Origin: Gammaproteobacteria bacterium
GTDB taxonomy: Bacteria > Pseudomonadota > Gammaproteobacteria > JAUZRS01
Length of the DNA stretch: 64,000 bases
Direction of reading: 5' to 3'
Assembly: GCA_030949385.1 (NCBI GenBank)
Contig: JAUZSP010000008.1
Coordinates: forward strand, 124,001-188,000
The stretch's first letter is position 1. The number at the start of each line of letters is the position of its first letter. Under the pieces are notes generated by a model. The model made no database searches, was not told the DNA's origin, and saw only the letters and a list, made by a program, of their open reading frames with translations. Positions 56,554 through 64,000 of the stretch are shown here, piece by piece. The translations under genes and the position numbers were made by a program.

Positions 56554-57042
56554 TCAGCGCGTTCGTTCTAAGATCACGAAGGCGTAATTAAAGCGGTTTT
56601 TCTCATCGGCTTGATGTGCCTCTCGGCTGGTTTCACGCCACTGTTCTGCTTCGTATTCAGGAAACCAACTGTCGCCGTTCAGCTCGGCATCAATCTGGGT
56701 TAAATAGAGTTTCTGCGTCAGTGGCAGTATGTGTCGATAAAGCGTCGCACCGCCAATTAACATCGCCTCTTCACATTCGTGAACCAATTCTAAGGCCGCT
56801 TCAATGCTGTGAACAACGTCGCAGCCGTTGGCTTGGTAGTCTAAATTACGGCTGATAATAATATTGCGTCGTCCGGGCAGAGGACGGCCAATGGAGTCGA
56901 AGGTTTTACGCCCCATAATGATCGGTTTGCCCAAGGTGGTTTTTTTGAAAAACTGTAGATCGGCGGGCAGATGCCAAGGCAGTTGATTGTTATTGCCAAT
57001 CAGACGGTTGCGATCCATGGCCGCGATAATGGAGAGTTTCAT
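56554..57042 (-). CDS. folA: Dihydrofolate reductase
   Basis: Reduces dihydrofolate to tetrahydrofolate with NADPH. The 162-residue product has MDRNRLIGNNNQLPWHLPAD, with the active-site acid, GRKTFDSIGRPLPGRRNIII and MLIGGATLYRHILPL. thyA, its metabolic partner, lies just upstream in the same direction, with a toxin-antitoxin pair in between. Confidence 0.97.
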   Translation of the reverse strand: MKLSIIAAMDRNRLIGNNNQLPWHLPADLQFFKKTTLGKPIIMGRKTFDSIGRPLPGRRNIIISRNLDYQANGCDVVHSIEAALELVHECEEAMLIGGATLYRHILPLTQKLYLTQIDAELNGDSWFPEYEAEQWRETSREAHQADEKNRFNYAFVILERTR

Positions 57043-57044
57043 AC

Positions 57045-57257
57045 TTATGAATTTGTAATTTTATTGGAAATTTCTATGTCTTTTTTAAGCAGTGCATTTA
57101 CGATTTCAGTGAGAGAAAAGGCGGATCTTTGATTGCGTAATGTTTTGATAAAAAAGTCTTTCACCTCTGGTTCGAGGTAGATAGGAAGGTCTAGCTCTTC
57201 GATGGGTCGATAGAATTTTCCTTGTTCTGCGTTTGAAAAATCGTATTCGTCTTTCAT
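57045..57257 (-). CDS. BrnA-like antitoxin
   Basis: The 70-residue product (MKDEYDFSNAEQGKFYRPIE) contains the PIYLEPEVKDFF beta-strand and FSLTEIVNALLKK helix of ribbon-helix-helix antitoxins paired with BrnT. It overlaps the corrected brnT stop (TAATG), typical of brnTA operons. The toxin has a premature stop, so this antitoxin may be left on its own or may counter a readthrough product. Confidence 0.78.
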   Translation of the reverse strand: MKDEYDFSNAEQGKFYRPIEELDLPIYLEPEVKDFFIKTLRNQRSAFSLTEIVNALLKKDIEISNKITNS

Positions 57258-57547
57258 TATGGCCTTCTCTTTTGGTATGCGATTTGTTCATTCTTTGTGG
57301 CTTTTCTTGCGCTGCTAATTCGAATAAACTCTCAGCTGTTTTGATCTCTTAGGGTATGAACCACCACCAGTATAACTTCATTCATGGCTTTGCCAAGCAG
57401 CAGCCAGCGATCCTCTGAGTCTGAATGAGGGCTGTCGTATTGATTTAGCGCATAGGGGTCAGAAAATACATAGGCTGCTTGTTCGAATGAGATGGCGTGT
57501 TTTTGAATGTTGGCCTGCTCTTTTTTGTGATCCCACTCAAATTTCAT
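57257..57547 (-). pseudogene. BrnT toxin with in-frame stop
   Basis: The frame starts [20 protein letters not shown], the BrnT signature, and continues VFSDPYALNQYDSPHSDSED, RWLLLGKAMNEVILVVVHTL. At 57332-57334 an in-frame TGA falls after RDQNS. Beyond it the same frame reads EFIRISSARKATKNEQIAYQ and KRRP, the normal C-terminus of the RNase. One base change would repair it. BrnT needs the ARKATK tail for its fold, so the product is probably inactive. Confidence 0.82.
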
Positions 57548-58338
57548 ACCGCAATCGGAGCCTTGATGGAGGGGTGGGGATCATAATCACACAGCTCAAA
57601 GTCTGCAAATTTAAAATCAAACAGGGTGTTGATTTCAGGGTTGAGCTTCATGGTGGGCAGTGGACGCAGTGGGCGGTTCATCTGTAGCTCGGCCTGCTCC
57701 AGATGGTTGAGGTAGAGGTGAGCATCCCCCAAGGTATGCACAAACTCCCCTACTTCTAAGCCCGTAACCTGAGCTATCATCTGGGTCAGCAGCGCGTAAG
57801 AGGCGATGTTGAACGGCACACCTAAAAAGACATCGGCGCTGCGCTGGTAGAGCTGACAGGAGAGCCTGCCGTCAGCCACATAAAACTGAAACAGCGCATG
57901 ACACGGCGGCAGAGCCATCTTCTCCACGTCGCTGGGATTCCACGCGGTGACCATCAAACGGCGTGAGTTTGGGTTGTTTTTTATCTGTTTGATCACTTGG
58001 CTTATTTGATCAATACAGCCGCCCTCAGGGGTCGGCCAGCTGCGCCATTGATGGCCATAAACAGGGCCTAGATCGCCGTTTTCATCGGCCCACTCATCCC
58101 AAATGCGTACACCGTTCTCTTTTAGGTAGGCGATGTTGGTGTCGCCTCTAAGAAACCAGAGCAGTTCGTGAATGATGGAGCGTAGGTGCAGTTTTTTGGT
58201 GGTCAGCAGGGGAAAACCGGCGGCCAGATCAAAACGCATCTGATAACCAAAGGTGGAGAGGGTGCCGGTGCCGGTGCGGTCGCCTTTTTGGGTGCCGTTG
58301 ACGAACAGATGGGAGATGAGGTCGTGGTATTGCTGCAT
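57544..58338 (-). CDS. thyA: Thymidylate synthase
   Basis: Makes dTMP from dUMP with methylene-THF. The 264-residue product has the catalytic Cys in [46 protein letters not shown] and the C-terminal PSIKAPIAV. Length equals the E. coli enzyme. It lies downstream of lgt with 10 bases between, and its stop overlaps the brnT start. Confidence 0.98.
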   Translation of the reverse strand: MQQYHDLISHLFVNGTQKGDRTGTGTLSTFGYQMRFDLAAGFPLLTTKKLHLRSIIHELLWFLRGDTNIAYLKENGVRIWDEWADENGDLGPVYGHQWRSWPTPEGGCIDQISQVIKQIKNNPNSRRLMVTAWNPSDVEKMALPPCHALFQFYVADGRLSCQLYQRSADVFLGVPFNIASYALLTQMIAQVTGLEVGEFVHTLGDAHLYLNHLEQAELQMNRPLRPLPTMKLNPEINTLFDFKFADFELCDYDPHPSIKAPIAV

Positions 58339-58347
58339 GTGACTGCC

Positions 58348-59142
58348 TTATGCGTTGCTGGTTTTAGGTTGTTTTTTATACGCCCAGAGCATTAAACCGA
58401 GGCCGATTAAAATCATCGGGAAACTGAGCAGTTGACCTTTGGTCAGCCAACCCCAGGCGATAAAGCCAAGGTGGGCATCGGGTTGGCGTACAAACTCGAT
58501 GCCAAAACGATAAAGGCCGTAAAAGAGCATAAACAGCCCAGAAACCGCCATCGTGGGTCGTGGTTTTTTCGAGTAGATCCAGAGCACGCTGAAAAAGACG
58601 ATGCCCTCTAAAAAAGCTTGATAGAGCTGTGAGGGGTGACGTGGCAGCGGCCCGCCAGTGGGGAAAACCATTGCCCACGGCACATCACTGACCCGTCCCC
58701 ACAGCTCGCCGTTAATAAAGTTGGCGATGCGCCCCGCACCCAAACCAATGGGGACAGCGGGGGCGACAAAATCGGCCACCTGAAAAAAGCTCTGGCCGAT
58801 TTTACGTCCGTAGAGCCACATGGCGATGATCACGCCGATCAGACCGCCATGAAAGGCCATGCCGCCTTGCCAGATGCGCAGCAGCATCAGCGGGTCGTTT
58901 AAAAAGGCATCAAAATTATAAAATAATACATAACCGATGCGCCCACCGAGCACCACCCCCAGTGCGCCGTAGAAGATAAAGTCGCCGACGCGCTCTTCAT
59001 TCCAAACGGAATGGGTTTGGGCGCGGCGTTTCATAAGCCACCAGGCGGCCAGAAAACCAAGCAGATACATTAGGCCATACCAGTGAATTTGGAGTGGCCC
59101 GAGAGAGAGGGCGACAGGGTCGATATTGGGGAAGGTTAGCAT
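58348..59142 (-). CDS. lgt: Prolipoprotein diacylglyceryl transferase
   Basis: Inner-membrane enzyme that attaches diacylglycerol to the lipobox Cys of prolipoproteins. The 264-residue product has seven membrane segments and the signatures YGLMYLLGFLAAWWLMKRRA, FHGGLIGVIIAMW and GAGRIANFINGELWGRV. The lgt-thyA order is standard in gammaproteobacteria. Several lipoproteins in this window would be its substrates. Confidence 0.97.
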   Translation of the reverse strand: MLTFPNIDPVALSLGPLQIHWYGLMYLLGFLAAWWLMKRRAQTHSVWNEERVGDFIFYGALGVVLGGRIGYVLFYNFDAFLNDPLMLLRIWQGGMAFHGGLIGVIIAMWLYGRKIGQSFFQVADFVAPAVPIGLGAGRIANFINGELWGRVSDVPWAMVFPTGGPLPRHPSQLYQAFLEGIVFFSVLWIYSKKPRPTMAVSGLFMLFYGLYRFGIEFVRQPDAHLGFIAWGWLTKGQLLSFPMILIGLGLMLWAYKKQPKTSNA

Positions 59143-59154
59143 AGTTTTTTCGAT

Positions 59155-59989
59155 CTAAAGTAAGGTGGGGGATAGGCTCAAAGTGACATGATAACCGCTG
59201 AATTTTCGAATGTTGAGTACACCGGTATCAAAAATCAGATATTGGCCTTTGATGCCCATCAAGGTGCCTTCAACGGTGGGGGTTTTATCAAAGTTATGCG
59301 CTTTGATCTTTGGTGGGGTATTCCAGTACGGGGTAATTAATATCGACCACCTTGGCGTCGTCTAAGATCGTAATTGGGTCATGCAGTTCATCGCGTAACT
59401 GTTGCAGCTGGGGTGCGAGAATATTGAGCAGTTCGTCACGACGCTGGATCAGATTCACTTCGGGGCGTTCGTTTTTGAGCATTTTGCGCCAGTCGGTTTT
59501 ATCCGCGATGTGCTCTTTAAATATGACCTCAACCAGGCCGGAGTGCAATCGCTGTGTGACGCGCATAATCGGCAGTGCTTGCGAGGCACCTTGGTCGATC
59601 CAGCGGGTGGGGATCTGGGTCTGACGGGTGATGCCAACTTTAAGGCCGGAACTGTTGGCCAAGTAGACGATGTGATCTTGCAGGCAGAAGGATTCGCCCC
59701 ACTGCGGTTCGCGACAGCTGCCTTGGGCGTAGTGGCAGCGTTCCGGTTTGACGATGCACAGATCGCAACGTGCCAGACGTTTCATGCAGGGGTAGCAGTG
59801 GCCTTGGCTGTAGCTTTTTTTTGTTTTACGCCCACAGGCGGTGCAGTTGATCAGTCCCTCGTTGTGTTGCAGCTTGAGGCTCTGACCGATCAATGGTTTG
59901 AGGTCAATCGTCTGTTCACCAAGGGGCAGATGGTAATGGACTGGGGAGCTGAGTTTGCTCTGCATCTTTGCTAAATGACCACGCTTCAT
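59155..59989 (-). CDS. DUF2797 domain protein, frameshifted
   Basis: The start at 59989 (MKRGHLAKMQSKLSSPVHYH) follows family practice. Zinc-like Cys clusters are seen: CTACGRKTKKSYSQGHCYPC and CDLC...CHYAQGSCREPQW, plus GLKVGITRQTQIPTRWIDQG. The literal frame stops at 59294 after YPVLEYPTKDQSA. Removing one A near 59307 gives YPTKIKAHNFDKTPTVEGTL, then MGIKGQYLIFDTGVLNIRKF, and a stop at 59155-59157, a normal 277-residue length. Function unknown; it lies just upstream of lgt. Confidence 0.88.
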
Positions 59990-60248
59990 CGCATTTTTCT
60001 GTTTTTCATTTGGGGAAGGGGATCTTACCTTGAGAAGCGGGCAGTGAGAAGAGCGAGTATGGTTTTGCCTGAATGATTTCATGATGACGGTGTGCTGAAG
60101 TCGGTCTTGTTGTGCGAGGAAAACCTGTTTTTTTGATCCGCTTCACGTTTGTCTCTTCTGGATGTATTAGAAAAACAGGAATTTCTTATGTTTGTTGGTA
60201 TACTTCTTGGCGATTGTTTCCCTGTTCTACACAAAAATAAGGTGAGTT

Positions 60249-61216
60249 ATGAGTGATAATAATAAAGGTAAACCTGCACCTAAGAAGCAGGAAAAACGTA
60301 CAGTTGCAAAACAGACGGCTAAAAAAAGTCGCGTCTAAAAAAAACCAGCGCCAGCGTGGGCGGTGAAACATTGGTTGCGGATGCACTTGGAGCGATTCAA
60401 GGAACATTCCAAGTCATCCAAAAAGATCTACAGGCACGGGATGGCCAGAATGAGAAGTTATTCCGTGACGTAACGGAATCTCTGAGCAAAGTGAAAGAGC
60501 AAAGTGATGTTCGTTTTGAGTCGCAGCAGAAAGGCTTGGAAAAAACCGTTGATGGTTTGAAAAGCTCAGTGGAAACGCTGCTAAAAGAGTCCCAAGAGAC
60601 GCAGAAAGTACAGAACGAAGGTGTGCGTCATTTTGCTGAGAGTGTTTCCACTTCGATTAACACGCTGAATAAAATTTCAGATGATCATGAGAAGAAACGC
60701 AGTCAATCTTTAGAAGAGTTGGCTAAGGCGTTGCATCAGTCCCGTGAAGATACTCGTCAAGATTATCAGCAACAGTCGAAATTAATTGATCGACAGAATC
60801 AGCAAGCGGCGAAAAAGACAAAATGGTACGGCATTCCAGCGATTGTCATTGGTGTGTTTGGCTTGTTTTATTTGGGCTACACGGTTTATGTGATGAATAA
60901 CGCCATGTTGAGCATGTCCAAAGACATGCACAAAATGGAAAAAACCATGAGCACTATGGCGACGATGGCGGAAAGTGTGAAGCTAATGAGTGGTGATGTT
61001 GCTACGATGAGCCAAAATATGGCACAAATGAACCATTCCGTGATTGCGATGACCCAAGAGGTTAAAACCATGAGCGGCGAAGTGGGCAACATGAGCAAAG
61101 ATACTCGTGAAATGTCTGACAGCACCAAAACCATGAGTCGAGATATGAATCAGATGAATCGTAATATGTCACCGGTGATGAACGGTGTCGGCAGCTTTAT
61201 GCCTTGGGCGTATTGA
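60249..61216 (+). CDS. Met-rich membrane coiled-coil protein, frameshifted near the start
   Basis: The ATG at 60249 begins MSDNNKGKPAPKKQEKRTVA. The frame breaks in the A-rich tract 60320-60350; an indel there joins it to the long frame SVGGETLVADALGAIQGTFQ that runs to 61216. The product has about 322 residues: a basic N-tail, a cytoplasmic coiled coil (residues about 45-185), one membrane helix (YGIPAIVIGVFGLFYLGYTV), and a C-terminal coiled coil of about 110 residues with Met every three to seven positions (MSKDMHKMEKTMSTMATMAE). It ends PWAY. I recognise no family. The Met layout could serve copper binding or a coiled-coil interface. Flanked by a terminator; stands alone. Confidence 0.75.
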
Positions 61217-61241
61217 TTACGTTTTGATATTGATTGATTGT

Positions 61242-61278
61242 AAAAAAGGCGCTGCTTGAAAAAGCAGCGCCTTTTTTT
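61242..61278. terminator. Bidirectional Rho-independent terminator
   Basis: AAAAAAGGCGCTGCTT / AAGCAGCGCCTTTTTTT forms a strong stem between the convergent Met-rich gene and the flavoprotein gene. Confidence 0.92.
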
Positions 61279-61294
61279 GTGAAGAATTTGAATA

Positions 61295-63452
61295 TTAGCC
61301 CAAACGCCAAGCGTGAAACTTCTCCAACCAATTTAGCACGTTTTCTGGGGCGTGATTTTTTTTCCAAATTCCCGCTGCGTATTTGTTGGCCTCGCTGAGG
61401 GTCGGATAAATATGGATGGTGCCGAGGATTTTATTCAAACCTAAATTGTGTTTCATCGCCAAGACATATTCACTGATTAATTCCCCTGCATGGGTGCCAA
61501 CGATGGTCACGCCCAAGATTTTATCGCTGTTGGGTGAGGTCAGGACTTTGACAAAACCAGACGTTTCGCTGTCGGCAATGGCACGATCCAGATCGTCCAG
61601 TTCATAACGAGTCACCTCATAAGCGATATTCTGCTGTTTTGCCTCCTGTTCATTCAGACCTACCCGAGCGACTTCAGGATCAACAAAGGTCGCCCACGGA
61701 ATGACGCGGTAATCCACCTGAAAGCGTTTAATGCCCGAGAAGAGGCTGTTGACCGCGCTGTACCACGCTTGATGAGCGGCGGTGTGAGTGAACTGATAGG
61801 GGCCAGTACAATCGCCCGCGCAGTAAATGGTCGGGATGTTGGTCTGTAAAAAACCGTTGGTCTTAATGGTGCCGTTGTCAGCCAGTTCGATCTTCAGCTC
61901 GTGCAGGCCAAATCCGTCGGTATTGGCGCTCCTGCCGTAGGCGACTACAATCTGATCAAAGGCAATTTTTACCGTTTTTCCCTCGTGTTGACAGAAGGCG
62001 ATTTTTTCGCCATTTTCTTGGCTAATGCTGTGAATTTGGTGGTTGGTTAATACTCGAATGCCTTCTTGTTTAAATTTCTGCTCCACCAGTTCGGAGACCT
62101 CTGGGTCTTCATTGCGCATCAATCGGGCGCTGCGTTGCACTTGAGTGACCTGGGAGCCGAGGCGAGCAAAGGCTTGACTGAGTTCGCAACTGATGGGGCC
62201 GCCACCTAAAATAAGCAGTCGTTTGGGCAGTTCAGTGATTTTCCACAGCGTGTCGGAGGTTAAATAATCTACTTTACTTAGCCCAGCAATATTGGGTACC
62301 AAGGGGCGTGCGCCCGTGGCAATAATAATATTACGAGCGCTGAAGGTCTTGCCGTTGACTTCGACGGTGTAGGGGGAGCTGATTTTGGCCTCACCTTGTT
62401 TAATCTCAGCGCCAAGGGCTTGGTAGCGTTCGATGGAGTCGTGAGGCTCGATTTTTTTTATAATATTGTGGACGCGCTGCATTACCTCGCTAAATTGAAA
62501 ATCGGTTGCGTGTGGCTTGAGACCAAATTCTTCACCCCGTTTGGCGTAAGAGACCATTTTAGCTGAACGAATCAGTGCTTTGCTTGGCACGCAACCGGTA
62601 TTGAGGCAGTCGCCGCCCATTTTATCTTTTTCGATCAGCAGCACTTTGGCGCGTACCGCACGGGCGATGTAGGTGCTGACCAGACCTGCCGCGCCAGCAC
62701 CGATGACAATCAGGTTGTAGTCGAATTTTTTTGGTTTTGGATAGCTGCGTAACAGGCGTGAGGTTTTCCAGCGATTCAGCAACGTTTTGCTGATAAAGGG
62801 AAACAGCGCCAAGGCAATAAAAGATAACAGCAGTTCGGCGGAGAGAATGTCAGCAGGGTTGTTGATCTGCCCCAGCTGGGTACCGGCGTTCACATAGACG
62901 ATGGTGGCCGGTAACATGCCCAATTGACTGGTGAGGTAGTATTTCCAGCTGGCCATTTTGCTTAGACCCATGACCAAGTTGAGCAGAAAAAAGGGCACCA
63001 GTGGAACGAGGCGCAGCGAGAAGAGGTAAAAAGCACCCTCTTTTTCAATACCTGCATTGATTTTTTTCGCCTGTGTCGGGAAGCGTTTTTCGATGCTGTC
63101 TTGAAACAAAAAACGCGATACCCAAAATGCGCAGGTTGCACCCAGAGGTGCTGGCAAAGGAGATTAAAATGCTGCCGGTGGCAACGCCAAACAGTGCGCC
63201 GCCCATTAAGGTTAAGGGCGTGGCCACAGGCAGAGAGAGGGCGGTGACGGCAACGTAGGTCAGAAAGAAAATGCTTAGGGTCAGGATTTGATGTTGTTGG
63301 TAGTAGTCGGAAAAATGTTGTTGTTGGGTTTTTAAATTTTCTAAATTAAGCACGTTTTGTAGGTCGAAAAAGAAAAAGGCGCTGATTAAAGTCAGTAACA
63401 GCAGCATCAGCAGGGTTTTTTTGATGGATGATTTTTTCGATGTTTCGGGCAT
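61295..63452 (-). CDS. TVP38/TMEM64-type membrane domain fused to FAD-dependent disulfide oxidoreductase, frameshifted
   Basis: The start at 63452 has AAGG upstream. The N-terminal part, of about 230 residues, is a TVP38/DedA-like membrane domain (LPVATPLTLMGGALFGVATG, FSLRLVPLVPFFLLNLVMGL). The C-terminal part is a class I pyridine nucleotide-disulfide oxidoreductase: VIGAGAAGLVSTYIARA, redox pair GGDCLNTGCVPSKAL, ILGGGPISCELSQAFARLG, YCAGDCTG and HIYPTLSEANKYA with the His-Glu pair. The literal frames overlap near 63150; dropping one G from GGG restores SFASTSGATCAFWVSRFL and a 718-residue protein. Such fusions are annotated as mercuric-reductase-like; the electron acceptor is unknown. Confidence 0.9.
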
Positions 63453-63531
63453 GGTTTTGCCTTTTATAAAGGTGATGGTCGGGTATTGCGAGCTTTGATG
63501 CACGTTGCGTGCGAAGGTTCACGCTGGATTT

Positions 63532-64000
63532 TTAGGGTGTCTTTTTGGCGCGGTAATGCTCAGGCCACTGCACCTTTACTACTTCGCTATTGGCAGAAAA
63601 GGCGTGACAACTGTTGAGCAGGGCGGGCGGATTGTTGTTTTGTGGTGCTTTAGGTTGCACCGTTTGATAAGCGATGGTGGCGGCGACCGAAAGCAGATCG
63701 ACTAAGTGGGTGCAGCCTTTGACCCCGCCGAGGTGTTTTTGTACTTGTCGTCGCCAGCCTGGAATAATGCGTTTACCTTGTAAAGCCTGAAAACGCTGCT
63801 CCACTTCAGGGCAGCTGGCAAAGGGAGCGTCGTCGGTAACCGCTTCTATTTTATGAATCAAGAGGTTGTCATCAAGGGTTAGGCGCAGGCTCATATTATG
63901 CAGGAATTCTCCCGCTTGAATTTCGCCGCGATAACGGTTGGCAAACGTATAGGATTTGCAGTCAGTCAGGTGGGCTTCAATATCCCACAGACCGTCTTCC
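63532..64000 (-). CDS. DUF2889 domain protein, partial
   Basis: The frame continues upstream beyond the right edge; the visible part reads EDGLWDIEAHLTDCKSYTFA then NMSLRLTLDDNLLIHKIEAV, FASCPEVEQRFQALQGKRII, GCTHLVDLLSVAATIAYQTV, as in DUF2889 proteins. An apparent start at 63894 (MSLRL) is internal to the family. The N-terminus is missing. Function unknown. Confidence 0.88.
   Translation of the reverse strand, partial: EDGLWDIEAHLTDCKSYTFANRYRGEIQAGEFLHNMSLRLTLDDNLLIHKIEAVTDDAPFASCPEVEQRFQALQGKRIIPGWRRQVQKHLGGVKGCTHLVDLLSVAATIAYQTVQPKAPQNNNPPALLNSCHAFSANSEVVKVQWPEHYRAKKTP

Overview
The window reads as chromosomal DNA of a gammaproteobacterium of middling GC content. The order ntrC-ntrB-glnA, the folA-thyA-lgt group, purN/purM beside DUF3108 and DUF2066 genes, and the genes darP, yrfG, yajR and a complete bat operon all fit that class. 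A delta-class carbonic anhydrase, a TusA-like sulfur carrier and several c-type cytochromes would suit an autotrophic or sulfur-oxidising relative, but this is inference only. No rRNA, tRNA or CRISPR was seen.

Layout. 1-7990: cca (cut by the left edge), the nitrogen regulators ntrC and ntrB, a DUF4124 protein, glnA with a recognisable sigma-54 promoter and NtrC sites, then a three-gene unit (PP-loop ATPase, TusA-like protein, cation efflux transporter). 8000-12840 is an accessory scrap-yard: an orphan lipoprotein, a vapB antitoxin split by a 154-bp MITE, vapC/PIN and HipA(YjjJ) remnants, a partial duplication of the PP-loop gene, a truncated carbonic anhydrase, a DUF4160/DUF2442 pair in an integron-cassette-like setting, and transposase remnants. 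12900-17640: pgl, zwf and gnd of the oxidative pentose phosphate route, and the full carbonic anhydrase. 17800-24710: the six-gene bat operon (MoxR ATPase, DUF58, DUF4381, BatA, BatB-BatC fusion, BatD). 24808-30845: a diguanylate cyclase, then a copper-resistance cluster (copA, copB and small exported genes). 30900-49300: housekeeping genes (nhaA, yrfG, uvrA, yajR, darP, purN, purM, perM, wrbA, arsC) broken by a Fic gene inserted at the 3' end of yrfG. 49440-56550: a TlpA-like thioredoxin, a GspE-type ATPase, a second MITE copy, a cytochrome pseudogene holding another mobile element, a LuxR-type regulator and two tandem dihaem cytochromes. 56550-64000: folA, a brnT/brnA toxin-antitoxin pair with a nonsense mutation, thyA, lgt, a DUF2797 protein, an unrecognised Met-rich membrane coiled-coil protein, a TVP38-flavoprotein fusion and a DUF2889 gene cut by the right edge.

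How parts work together. NtrB/NtrC and sigma-54 should control glnA. Pgl, Zwf and Gnd supply NADPH. The Bat proteins form a MoxR-type envelope system. CopA and CopB with their neighbours handle periplasmic copper.

A caution: at least six otherwise conserved genes (cca, ntrC, uvrA, the DUF2797 gene, the TVP38-flavoprotein and the Met-rich gene) each need a one- or two-base correction to give a family-length protein. Nearly all fit extra bases, several in homopolymers, which suggests residual sequencing error rather than gene decay. The degenerate genes in 8700-12840 and 52300-52850 carry true rearrangements as well.
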